From assembly GCA_035528235.1 (NCBI GenBank), contig DATKZB010000403.1:1-19479 (forward strand): a stretch of DNA of 19,479 nt, written 5' to 3'. Below are positions 1-6,416 of the stretch, piece after piece (the first letter of the stretch is position 1; every line of letters starts with the position of its first letter). Made by a program: the position numbers and the translations under genes. Source of the DNA: DATKZB01 sp035528235 (GTDB lineage Bacteria; Planctomycetota; Phycisphaerae; FEN-1346). The notes under the pieces were generated by a model that did no database searches, was not told the DNA's origin, and saw only the letters and a list, made by a program, of their open reading frames with translations.

Positions 1-48
1 GAGGTCGCCTACGCCGACGGCACGACCGCCGCTTTCGCCGCCAAGTGA
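1..48 (+). CDS. 3' end of an unidentified gene (partial)
   Basis: The window opens inside a plus-strand reading frame that encodes 15 residues ending in TTAAFAAK and stops at TGA (46-48). The fragment is too short to assign to a family. It is supported only by an open frame with GC-rich third positions like the neighbouring genes and by noncoding, repeat-bearing DNA directly after the stop. Confidence 0.45.
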   Translation, partial: EVAYADGTTAAFAAK

Positions 49-80
49 CCGTGAGGGCGCTGAGGCCGTTTCGCGTGTTT

Positions 81-158
81 GCGCGGCGGGTCCCCGCACC
101 CGCCGCGCTCGATGTCCTATGGCAGGTCGGCGCGGTGGGTACGGGGACCCACCGCGCC
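81..158. repeat. Paired inverted palindromes (dispersed hairpin repeat, copy 1)
   Basis: Two hairpins sit side by side. The first (81-108) has an 11-bp perfect stem (GCGCGGCGGGT / ACCCGCCGCGC) around a CCCCGC loop. The second (129-158) has a 12-bp perfect stem (GGCGCGGTGGGT / ACCCACCGCGCC) around an ACGGGG loop. The second loop is close to the reverse complement of the first, so the two units are inverted relative to each other. The same arrangement recurs at 17111-17204 and a degenerate single unit lies at 3702-3729. Apart from this element and the promoter at 209-236, I see nothing else in the 303-bp gene-free stretch 49-351. Confidence 0.8.
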
Positions 159-208
159 CAGGCGCGCGGCGGGGGCTTGCGGTTCTTGTTTTTCGCCGAA
201 GGACCCGC

Positions 209-236
209 TTGCACGTTGGCCGAGTCGGTGTATAGT
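209..236 (+). promoter_or_regulatory. Sigma-70-type promoter for the C25-like peptidase gene
   Basis: A TTGCAC -35 box (209-214) and a TATAGT -10 box (231-236) are separated by 16 bases, in a locally AT-rich patch upstream of the GTG start at 352. This would give a leader of about 110 bases. It is a consensus match by eye, with no transcription data. Confidence 0.45.
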
Positions 237-351
237 ATTGTGTGGGAAGGGGTTGCGCCCGCTGGGCGCGAACATGCCTGCCGGCTGCGGGGCGGCGGGC
301 CTGCGACGGATCCGGTGACCGGAGGGTGACCGGGGGAGAAGGAGCAGGCTC

Positions 352-825
352 GTGTTTCGGCCCCGCACTCTCTCTATCCTGGCCCTGGGTTTCTTTCTGC
401 TTACGCCCCCCGCGGCATCCGGCCAATCGACTAACGTCGCGGTGGTGGTGGAGCACGACCTGTACGCGAGCGGCGCCATCGGGGCCGGCCTCACGCAGTA
501 CCTCGCGGACATCACGGCCCAGGGCTACAGCCCCATCGTGGTGACCGGGTTCACGAGCACGTCGTCGCCGGCGGGGCTGCGCCAGTTGCTGACGACCTGC
601 TACAACACCCGGGGGTTGGCGGGGGCCGTGTTGATCGGGCACCTGCCGGTCCAGAACGTTTACACGGCCGAGGGCGGCGGCATCGCCGGCGAGTCGCACC
701 CGTCGGACCTCTATTACACCGACCTGGACGGCTCCTGGACCGTTTCCGGCGCCCACGGCGCCCTGCCTGACGACCACACCGACGAGGACGGCGACGTGGG
801 CCCGAAATCTGGCTCGGCCGCCTGA
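352..825 (+). CDS. Gingipain-like (C25-type) cysteine peptidase, N-terminal part before a frameshift
   Basis: This is the first half of a secreted protease-like protein whose second half lies in another frame at 927-1574. Translation starts at a GTG preceded by GGAG (341-344). The N-terminus is a signal peptide: basic MFRPR, a hydrophobic stretch, and likely cleavage near ASG|Q at residue 24. Further on, GAVLIGHLPV and SDLYYTDLDGSW are typical of the alpha/beta domain of C25/gingipain-like proteins. The frame runs out in an unrelated tail (PKSGSAA) and stops at 825. In the alternative frame from about 801 the sequence continues as PEIWLGRLTTWN, the conserved next motif, so one base appears to be missing in the GGGCCC run at 798-803. 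Repaired, the protein would be about 407 residues. It is either a recent pseudogene or a sequencing or assembly error; the product call itself is fairly secure. Confidence 0.7.
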   Translation: MFRPRTLSILALGFFLLTPPAASGQSTNVAVVVEHDLYASGAIGAGLTQYLADITAQGYSPIVVTGFTSTSSPAGLRQLLTTCYNTRGLAGAVLIGHLPVQNVYTAEGGGIAGESHPSDLYYTDLDGSWTVSGAHGALPDDHTDEDGDVGPKSGSAA

Positions 826-926
826 CGACCTGGAACCTGACGCTGCTGCACCCCGGCCGCACCGAGGCCGGCCTGCTCAACACCTACTTCGCCAGGAACC
901 ACGCCTACCGGACCGGCGCCCTGACC

Positions 927-1574
927 GTGCCGCGCACCGGCCTGGCCTACACCGACGACCCGTGGTTATACACGGCCCAGTGGCGGGCCACCGTCCTGGG
1001 CATGGCCGTCGACGGCCCCGTGACGAACGTCTGGAACGACCCGGCCACGGAGGCCGACGAGACGACGGCGGCCGATTACACGTGGCGCCTGGCGAACGAG
1101 TCGTACGAGCACGCCCTCGTGTCGACGCACTCGAGTTCGCAGGCCCACTCGATGAACGGGACGGTCAGCAACGGCGACCTGGAGGACCTGGACCCGCAAG
1201 TCCTCTTCTACAACCTCTATGCGTGCTCGGCCGCCAAGTACACCGACTTCGGATACATGGCGGGCGAGTACGTCTTCGGCGATGGGGTGGGCCTGGTGGC
1301 GGTGGGCTCGGCCAAGACGGGCGGCATGATGTCGAACCTGATGGACGAGTACTTCGCCCCCCTGGGCCAGGGCGCCACCTTCGGCCAGGCCATGCTCGAC
1401 TGGTGGAACACCGGCGTCGACCCCGATGGGCACATCGACAGCGAACGGGCCTGGCTGTACGGCATGACGCTCGTCGGCGACCCGCTGCTTCTGACGCAGC
1501 GGTACATACCCGAGCCGGCGACGCTGGCCCTCGTGGCCGCGGGCCTTGTTGGCCTGATCCTGCGGCGGCGGTAA
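927..1574 (+). CDS. Gingipain-like peptidase, C-terminal catalytic part with PEP-CTERM sorting signal
   Basis: This continues the protein begun at 352. Homologous coding in this frame really starts near 801; the GTG at 927 is only the first available start codon. Numbering from 927, the segment carries candidate catalytic histidines in STHSSSQAH (residues 66-74) and a candidate catalytic cysteine in LYACSAA (Cys100). These are followed by GVGLVAVGSAKTGG and AWLYGMTLVGDPLL, the usual order in C25/caspase-fold peptidases. The C-terminus is a textbook PEP-CTERM signal: PEP at 195-197, a hydrophobic helix and a terminal RRR. Exosortase would process such a protein at the cell surface. No exosortase gene is in the window. 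Without the signal peptide encoded upstream of the frameshift this half could not be exported on its own. Confidence 0.72.
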   Translation: MPRTGLAYTDDPWLYTAQWRATVLGMAVDGPVTNVWNDPATEADETTAADYTWRLANESYEHALVSTHSSSQAHSMNGTVSNGDLEDLDPQVLFYNLYACSAAKYTDFGYMAGEYVFGDGVGLVAVGSAKTGGMMSNLMDEYFAPLGQGATFGQAMLDWWNTGVDPDGHIDSERAWLYGMTLVGDPLLLTQRYIPEPATLALVAAGLVGLILRRR

Positions 1575-1579
1575 CCAGC

Positions 1580-1599
1580 GGCCGCGGCGCGCCGCGGCC
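1580..1599 (+). terminator. GC-rich palindrome after the PEP-CTERM gene
   Basis: A perfect 20-base palindrome (GGCCGCGG-CGCG-CCGCGGCC) begins five bases after the stop codon at 1572-1574. It can form an 8-bp stem. It has no following T-run, so intrinsic termination is uncertain; position is the main support. Confidence 0.35.
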
Positions 1600-1608
1600 T
1601 ACATGTCA

Positions 1609-1637
1609 TTGACCCCCCACGGCGCGGCCGGTATCAT
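1609..1637 (+). promoter_or_regulatory. Sigma-70-type promoter of the moxR-DUF58 operon
   Basis: TTGACC (1609-1614) and TATCAT (1632-1637) are spaced by 17 bases. The predicted transcript would start near 1644, about 25 bases before the ATG at 1669. This argues against the upstream in-frame start at 1603, which would lie inside the promoter. Confidence 0.55.
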
Positions 1638-1668
1638 CGCACCGGTGTCCCAGCCGCGGGAGCACGAC

Positions 1669-2676
1669 ATGACAACCCCGCCGGAGGTGGAGCAGCGGCT
1701 CCGCGAGTTCGCCGAGACGTACGGCCGCATCCGCGGCGAGGTCCGCCGCGTCATCGTCGGCCACGCGGACGTCGTGGAGGGGGTCCTCCTGTGTCTGCTG
1801 GCCGAGGGGCACGCCATTCTCGAGGGCGTGCCGGGCATCGGCAAGACCATGCTGGTCCGGACGCTGGCCGAGGCGCTGGACCTCGTGTTCCGCCGCATCC
1901 AGTTCACGCCCGACCTCATGCCGGCCGACATCACCGGCACGAACGTCATCGTCGAGATGCCCGGCGGCCGCCGCGACTGGGAGTTCCGGCCCGGGCCCGT
2001 CTTCGGCAACCTCGTCCTGGCCGACGAAATCAACCGGGCCACGCCCAAGACCCAGTCGGCCATGCTCGAGGCCATGCAGGAACGCTCGGTTACCGTGGCC
2101 GGGACCACGCGACGGCTCGACGAACCGTTCTTCGTTCTCGCGACGCAGAACCCCCTGGAGATGGAAGGCACGTACCCCCTGCCGGAGGCCCAACTCGACC
2201 GGTTCCTCGTGAAACTGCTGATGACGATGCCCGAGCGGGACGAGATCTCCGAGATCGTCGACCGCACCACCGGCCGCGACGTGCCCCGTGCCCAGCGCGT
2301 CGCCGACGGGCCCATGCTGCTGGCCATGCGCGACCTGGTGCGCGAGGTGCCCGTGGCCTCCCACGTCCGCGACTACGCCAGCGCCCTGGTGCTGGCCACG
2401 CACCCGGAGCGCGAGACCGCCTCGCCGATGGCCGCCAAGTACCTGCGGTACGGGGCCGGGCCGCGCGCGGCCCAGGCGATGGTCCTGGGCGGCAAGGTGC
2501 TGGCCCTGGTGGGCGGACGGTACAACGTGGCCTTCGACGACCTGCGGCGGATGTCGCGGCCGGCCCTGCGGCACCGGATCATCCTGAACTTCGAGGGCGA
2601 GGCCGAGGGCATCGGTCCCGACACGATCATCGACGACGTGCTCGAACACGTGCCGGAACCGGGGAATGCAGAATGA
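1669..2676 (+). CDS. MoxR-family AAA+ ATPase
   Basis: MoxR ATPases are chaperone-like AAA+ proteins, usually paired with a DUF58/von Willebrand-type protein, that act on maturation or stress processes at the envelope. This 335-residue protein has the family's normal length. Walker A is GVPGIGKT (residues 53-60). Walker B is LVLADE (115-120), followed by INRATPKTQSAMLEAMQE, the signature helix of MoxR. FVLATQNPLEMEGTYPLPEAQLDRF around 156-179 covers sensor 1 and the arginine-finger region. The ATG at 1669 is chosen because GGAG (1659-1662) lies six bases upstream and because the longer form overlaps the promoter. The last codons (NAE plus stop) are contributed by a dispersed repeat that begins at 2664, so the native C-terminus may have been altered. 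The DUF58 gene follows in the same orientation about 100 bases later, the usual operon order. Confidence 0.93.
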   Translation: MTTPPEVEQRLREFAETYGRIRGEVRRVIVGHADVVEGVLLCLLAEGHAILEGVPGIGKTMLVRTLAEALDLVFRRIQFTPDLMPADITGTNVIVEMPGGRRDWEFRPGPVFGNLVLADEINRATPKTQSAMLEAMQERSVTVAGTTRRLDEPFFVLATQNPLEMEGTYPLPEAQLDRFLVKLLMTMPERDEISEIVDRTTGRDVPRAQRVADGPMLLAMRDLVREVPVASHVRDYASALVLATHPERETASPMAAKYLRYGAGPRAAQAMVLGGKVLALVGGRYNVAFDDLRRMSRPALRHRIILNFEGEAEGIGPDTIIDDVLEHVPEPGNAE

Positions 2677-2770
2677 AGAATGCAGATTGCAGAATGGCCC
2701 GGCTCCGACAGACCCGCCGGCAATGAGGGCGGCCGCTTTTCATTCTGCATTCTGCAATCCGCATTCTGCA
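2664..2770. repeat. Short dispersed inverted repeat between moxR and DUF58
   Basis: The left arm (2664-2696) is built from repeated GAATGCAGA-type units and the right arm (2741-2770) is roughly its reverse complement. The best-matched arms are 2678-2696 and 2748-2766, which agree at 18 of 19 positions across a spacer of about 50 bases. Base composition is far more AT-rich than the surrounding genes. The left arm overlaps the end of moxR and the right arm abuts the DUF58 start. Short repeats of this look are common in planctomycete and other environmental genomes; that comparison is from memory. Confidence 0.75.
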
Positions 2771-2774
2771 ATGG

Positions 2775-3674
2775 ATGGCTCTGATGCCCGCCACGGCCGA
2801 CGACTTGTTTGACTCCGATTTCCTCCAGCGCCTGGAGTACCTGCGGATCGTGGCCCGTAGGGCCTTTGCCGGCAGCGTGCCCGGCGGCCGCACGGGACGA
2901 CGGACGGGGCCGGGCCTGGAGTTCGCCGAGCACCGGGCCTACTCGCCGGGCGACGATTTCCGGCACATCGACTGGGCCGCCTTCGGCCGGCTCGAACGGT
3001 TGCTGCTTCGCCTCTGCCAGCAGGAAGAGGACCTGGCGATCTACTTCCTCGTGGACGCCTCGGCCTCGATGGCGACCGGCCGGCCGCCGAAGTTCGACCA
3101 TGCCCGACGCTTGGCGGCCGCGCTGGCCTACGTGGGCTTGGCGAGTCTCGAGCGGGTCCGCCTGGTGGCCGTCGACGGGGGCGTACGCGGTCACCTGGAG
3201 GCCGGCAGGGGCAAGACGCACATCCTGGGGGTCCTCGATTTTCTGCGCGGCCTGGCAGCCGGCGGCCGGACAGACCTCGCCCGGGCCGTCGAGGCGTTTC
3301 TGCCCCACGCCCCGCAGAGCGGCCTCGCGGTCCTGGTCTCGGATTTCCTCGACCCGGCGGGCTACGAGAAACCCCTGACGACGCTCCAGGGCAACGGGTT
3401 CGACGTCTGGTGCCTCCAGGTGACCGACCCCGAGGACCTGGCGCCGCCGGGCCTCGGCGACCTGGCCGTGGCCGACGCCGAGACGGGCGACGTCCTGGGC
3501 ATCCACCTGACCGACGAGGTCCGCGGCCGCCTGGCCCGCGAGGCCGAGCGGTTCGCGGCGGATATGCGGGCGTGGTGCCTGGCGCGCGGCATCGGATACG
3601 CCGAGGCGCCCACGCGCGTGCCCGCCGACGTGCTCGTCACCGACGTCCTGCGGCGCGGCGGGCTGCTCGCCTGA
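2775..3674 (+). CDS. DUF58 domain protein (MoxR partner, vWA-like)
   Basis: The 299-residue protein has the DUF58 signature RAYSPGDDFRHIDW (54-67) followed by GRLERLLLR. It then has a vWA/MIDAS-like metal site VDASASM (93-99, DxSxS). Later segments SGLAVLVSDFLDP and GFDVWCLQVTDPEDL match the rest of the domain. It has no membrane segment, unlike longer DUF58 proteins. Family members work with MoxR ATPases, and the gene upstream supplies one. The start is uncertain: ATG at 2775 and ATG at 2784 are in frame, neither with a strong ribosome binding site, and both lie against the right arm of the dispersed repeat. Further genes often found in this type of operon (vWA membrane proteins, transglutaminase) are absent; the operon ends here. 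Confidence 0.9.
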   Translation: MALMPATADDLFDSDFLQRLEYLRIVARRAFAGSVPGGRTGRRTGPGLEFAEHRAYSPGDDFRHIDWAAFGRLERLLLRLCQQEEDLAIYFLVDASASMATGRPPKFDHARRLAAALAYVGLASLERVRLVAVDGGVRGHLEAGRGKTHILGVLDFLRGLAAGGRTDLARAVEAFLPHAPQSGLAVLVSDFLDPAGYEKPLTTLQGNGFDVWCLQVTDPEDLAPPGLGDLAVADAETGDVLGIHLTDEVRGRLAREAERFAADMRAWCLARGIGYAEAPTRVPADVLVTDVLRRGGLLA

Positions 3675-3701
3675 AATCCTCGGCAGGCCATCTCAGCGGA
3701 T

Positions 3702-3729
3702 CTTGCGCGGCGGGTCTCCCATCGCGGGC
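3702..3729. repeat. Degenerate single copy of the paired-palindrome repeat
   Basis: CTTGCGCGGCGGGT (3702-3715) matches the left stem of the hairpins at 17111 and 81, including the CTT extension seen at 17111. The right stem is degraded (TCTCCCATCGCGGGC). It lies between the convergent ends of the DUF58 gene and the YbaK-type gene. Confidence 0.5.
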
Positions 3730-3769
3730 TTTTGTTTCTTCTGTTTCTTTTTTATCTCAATCTCTTGCA

Positions 3770-3826
3770 GTTGCCTTTTTCCTCTGCGTTCTCTCTGTCT
3801 TCTCCGCGTCCTCTGCGTTAAAAGGG
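3770..3826. repeat. Low-complexity dispersed repeat (CTCTGCG-type units)
   Basis: This pyrimidine-rich tract is made of degenerate units of about 9-10 bases such as CCTCTGCGTTCTCT and CGTCCTCTGCGTT. It translates in no plausible gene frame. Read on the minus strand it would give NAEDAEKTERTQRKK, a spurious peptide pattern I have seen in automatic annotations of repeat-rich environmental bacteria. It sits in the 165-bp gap between the convergent DUF58 and YbaK genes. Confidence 0.6.
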
Positions 3827-3839
3827 ACCCGCCCGGTGC

Positions 3840-4313
3840 CTACCCGACGGAGAGGTCCACGACCTGGGCGCCCGTGACGGCGCGGAGTTCCTCGGTCGGC
3901 ACCTCCAGCAGCGCATCGACCGCGCCCCCGCCGCAGTAGACCGTCTCGACTTCCAGCACCGCCGGGTCCAGGTACGTCGGCACCGCCGTCCGGATGGGGA
4001 ACGGCGGCACGGCGCCCACGGGGTAACCCGTGACTGCCAGGACCTCGTCGGCCGTGGCGAGGCTCATGCGTTTGGCCCCGGCCGCGCGGCAGAGTTTCTT
4101 GCGGTCGAGGCGTTTGTCGCCCCGCACGATGCACAGGACGAACCGCCCCGGCGACAGCCGCGCGAGCAGGCTCTTGGCGATGTGCGACGTGTCCGTCCCC
4201 AGGGCCCGGGCCGAATCCTCGGCCGTGTGGGTGTTCTCGGGCATCGGCCGGACGCGTCCCTGAAGGCCGCGCTCGGCGATGAACTGCTCGACGTTTCGGC
4301 TCGTCCAGGTCAT
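3840..4313 (-). CDS. YbaK/EbsC-type aminoacyl-tRNA deacylase
   Basis: Members of this family hydrolyse misacylated tRNAs (for example Cys-tRNA-Pro or Ala-tRNA-Pro) in trans. The 157-residue length is normal for a free-standing YbaK domain. Recognisable features are the opening MTWTSRNVEQFIAERGL, then TAEDSARALGTDTSHIAKSLL with the conserved lysine at residue 47. After that come FVLCIVRGDKRLDRKKL, the glycine/proline-rich loop TGYPVGAVPPFP and the C-terminal CGGGAVDALLEV. I chose the ATG at 4313 because homologues start close to this motif; an in-frame ATG at 4358 would add 15 basic, low-conservation residues. Neither start has a clear ribosome binding site. The substrate cannot be told from the sequence. 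The gene stands alone, convergent with the DUF58 gene. Confidence 0.85.
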   Translation of the reverse strand: MTWTSRNVEQFIAERGLQGRVRPMPENTHTAEDSARALGTDTSHIAKSLLARLSPGRFVLCIVRGDKRLDRKKLCRAAGAKRMSLATADEVLAVTGYPVGAVPPFPIRTAVPTYLDPAVLEVETVYCGGGAVDALLEVPTEELRAVTGAQVVDLSVG

Positions 4314-4358
4314 GGGCGGCGCCCCTGCCCTGCCTCGTTTCTGGTGCCGGCCGGCCAT

Positions 4359-4808
4359 TTCTATCCATCCGGAGCCCTGGACGCAAGAGATTCCGTCGCT
4401 CCGCGCCTAACCTCTTTGGTGACAACGGGTTGCGCGTGGCGGCCGTGCCGGGGGGTGGCGGGGGACCGCAAAGGCATTTTTCCTTCCCCCCCATTTTGCC
4501 AGGAATCGGTAAGTGATTTGGGAGCAAGCACTTACGCGCCACCCCGCCCCTGCAAGAGGTCCGGTCGCCCGATTTTTTCCCCTTGCATTTGGTTGGCCAC
4601 AATCGTAGCCTATGGGGACCCCTTGGGTTCGTCCTATCCACCTCGGGGCCGGTCTCCGCCTTGGCGGATGCTCAGTCGCCCGGCCCTGAGGGTCTTTTTT
4701 TCTGGCGCGCCCGTGCCGCCTCCCGGGGCGCGCCATGGCGCAGTGCTAGCCGCGAGCGCCAGCGAGCGGCCCACGGCCGGACAAGACCGGCCGCGGCACA
4801 CGCGCGCC
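4359..4808. other. Long noncoding region upstream of ffh with several inverted repeats
   Basis: No convincing gene lies between 4314 and 4890 on either strand; the open frames here lack recognisable protein and shift character along their length. Visible structure includes a dyad GTAAGTG/CACTTAC (4509-4515 and 4529-4535) and a small hairpin TCCGCC/GGCGGA (4655-4668). A weak CTCAG/CTGAG stem (4671-4690) is followed by seven T's, which could terminate a plus-strand transcript. Two identical GGCGCGCC octamers lie at 4704-4711 and 4727-4734, and a CGGCCGG/CCGGCCG hairpin at 4774-4793. Homopyrimidine tracts (around 4475-4495 and 4570-4582) are unlike the coding DNA. I looked for SRP RNA, tRNA and tmRNA signatures and found none. 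A small RNA gene or long leader is possible but unproven. Confidence 0.5.
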
Positions 4809-4836
4809 TTGCATGCGCGGCCGAATGTGCTAAACT
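4809..4836 (+). promoter_or_regulatory. Extended -10 promoter of ffh
   Basis: TTGCAT (4809-4814) is followed after 16 bases by TAAACT (4831-4836). The -10 box is preceded by TGC, giving an extended -10 (TGnTAAACT). The ffh start codon lies 54 bases downstream. Confidence 0.5.
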
Positions 4837-4890
4837 CACCGGCCGCCTCGGGTTAGCGCGGCAAGGCGGCGGGCGAAAGCGGGCTTTGGC

Positions 4891-6303
4891 ATGTTCGAAA
4901 ACCTGACCGAGAAACTGGGCGGCGTCCTGCGCGGCCTCGCCGGTCGCGGGCGCCTGACCGAACGCAACATTCAGGACGCCCTGGCCGAGGTCCGGACCGC
5001 CCTCCTCGAGGCCGACGTCAACTATCAGGTGGCCCGCGACTTCATCGATCGCGTCAGCCGCGAGGCCATCGGACGCGAAGTCCTCAAGACCCTTCGGCCC
5101 GAGCAGGTCTTCGTCAAGGTCATCCACGACGAGATGGTCCGCCTCATGGGGCCTGTGGACCCGCGGATCCCCTTCCAGTCGCCCGGCCCCACCGTGCTGA
5201 TGATGGCCGGCCTCCAGGGCTCCGGCAAGACCACGACCGCCGGCAAACTGGCCCGTCTCATCCAGGAAAAGGGACACCGCCCGATGCTGGTGGCGTGCGA
5301 CTGTCAGCGCCCGGCCGCCATCGAGCAACTCATGGTCGTCGGCGCCCAGGTCGACACGCCCGTCTACAGCGAGGGCCTGGGCGACCCCGTCCGCATCGCC
5401 AAGAACGGCGTCCGGGCCGCCGCCGAGCAGAACTGCGACGTCGTCATCGTCGACACCGCCGGACGCCTCCACATCGACCAGGCGATGATGCAGGAGGCCA
5501 AGGACATCGCCCGGGCCGTCAAGCCCCACCAGATTTACCTCGTCTGCGACGCCATGACCGGTCAGGACGCCGTCGCCAGCGCCAAGGAGTTCAACGCGGT
5601 GCTGGAACTCTCGGCCGTCATCCTCACGAAACTCGACGGCGACGCCCGCGGCGGGGCGGCGCTGAGCGTCAAGGCCGTCACGGGCAAACCCATCCAGTTC
5701 GTCGGCATGGGCGAGAAACTCGACCGGCTCGAAGAGTTCCACCCCGACCGCATGGCCAACCGCATCCTCGGCATGGGCGACGTCGTCGGCCTGGTCGAGA
5801 AGGCCCAGGCCACCGTCGACGCCGACGAGGCCGCGCGGCTCCAGGAGAAACTGCGGAAGGCCGAGTTCGGCCTCGACGATTTCCTCAAGCAGATCCGCCA
5901 GATGCGACGCATGGGGCCCCTGAAAGACATCCTCGCCATGATCCCCGGCATGGGCTCCGCCATGAAAGACCTGCCCATCGACGACAAGGAACTCGACCAG
6001 ACCGAGGCCATCATCAACTCGATGACCCCCAGGGAACGCACCCGCCCCGACATCATCGACGCGCCGCGGCGGCGGCGGATCGCGCGCGGCTCAGGCATGG
6101 ACCCCCAGGACGTCTCGAGCCTCGTCAAGTCGTTCGGCCAGGTCAAGGACCTCGTGCGGCAGATGCACAGCGCCGGGGCCTTCGGCGGCGGCCGCGCCGC
6201 CGTCGCCCAGCAGATGGCCAGCGTGGACCTCTTCGGCCACCAACGCAAGAAACGCCAACGCTCCGCCCGCAAGAAGAAGGACCGCAAGAAGCGGTCGCGG
6301 TAG
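4891..6303 (+). CDS. ffh: Signal recognition particle protein Ffh (SRP54 GTPase)
   Basis: Ffh binds SRP RNA and the signal peptides of nascent membrane and secreted proteins, and delivers ribosomes to FtsY at the membrane. The 470-residue protein shows the full N-G-M layout. A helical N domain opens with MFENLTEKLGGVLRGL. The G domain carries the P-loop GLQGSGKT (107-114), DTAGRLHID (188-196), TKLDGDARGGAAL (246-258) and GMGEK. The methionine-rich M domain (about 300-440) holds RRRRIARGSG at 394-403, the RNA-binding segment. The usual DTYRPAA motif after the P-loop reads DCQRPAA (137-143), a tolerated variation. A lysine/arginine-rich tail (about 451-470) extends the C-terminus. The ATG at 4891 has no strong ribosome binding site but fits the family start exactly. 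The SRP RNA gene is not in the window. Confidence 0.97.
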   Translation: MFENLTEKLGGVLRGLAGRGRLTERNIQDALAEVRTALLEADVNYQVARDFIDRVSREAIGREVLKTLRPEQVFVKVIHDEMVRLMGPVDPRIPFQSPGPTVLMMAGLQGSGKTTTAGKLARLIQEKGHRPMLVACDCQRPAAIEQLMVVGAQVDTPVYSEGLGDPVRIAKNGVRAAAEQNCDVVIVDTAGRLHIDQAMMQEAKDIARAVKPHQIYLVCDAMTGQDAVASAKEFNAVLELSAVILTKLDGDARGGAALSVKAVTGKPIQFVGMGEKLDRLEEFHPDRMANRILGMGDVVGLVEKAQATVDADEAARLQEKLRKAEFGLDDFLKQIRQMRRMGPLKDILAMIPGMGSAMKDLPIDDKELDQTEAIINSMTPRERTRPDIIDAPRRRRIARGSGMDPQDVSSLVKSFGQVKDLVRQMHSAGAFGGGRAAVAQQMASVDLFGHQRKKRQRSARKKKDRKKRSR

Positions 6304-6309
6304 CACGTC

Positions 6310-6338
6310 GTAGGGTGAGTGCAGAGCACGCGCCCTAC
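6310..6338. terminator. GTAGGG hairpin in the ffh/MBL convergent gap
   Basis: GTAGGGTGAGTGC and GCACGCGCCCTAC form a 13-position stem with one mismatch and one wobble around an AGA loop, seven bases after the ffh stop. There is no T-run. It resembles a dispersed GTAGGGTG...CACCCTAC hairpin family common in planctomycetes (from memory). Its place between convergent genes suggests termination for one or both. Confidence 0.5.
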
Positions 6339-6350
6339 ACGGCGGCCGCG

Positions 6351-6390
6351 CTAATCTGCAATCCGAAACCGGAGATGCGGAATCCGCAGG
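6351..6390. repeat. Degenerate dispersed repeat related to the moxR-DUF58 repeat
   Basis: AATCTGCAATCCG (6353-6365) differs at one of 13 positions from ATTCTGCAATCCG in the right arm of the repeat at 2664-2770. It is followed by a small GCGGA/TCCGC stem (6377-6387). It fills most of the remaining ffh/MBL gap and its composition is more AT-rich than the genes beside it. Confidence 0.45.
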
Positions 6391-6416
6391 AAGCCTGGCG
6401 GGCGCAAGCACCGACC

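Noticed and set aside
1603..1668. Earlier start for the MoxR gene
   Set aside because: The added 22 residues overlap the -35/-10 promoter boxes and are not typical of the family.
2664..2770. CRISPR-like repeat array
   Set aside because: The repeated units are short, irregular and form one inverted repeat without equal spacers; no cas genes are near.
4182..4906. Plus-strand frames upstream of ffh as genes
   Set aside because: They overlap the YbaK gene or end within ffh, have no known motifs, and run through poly-T and hairpin DNA.
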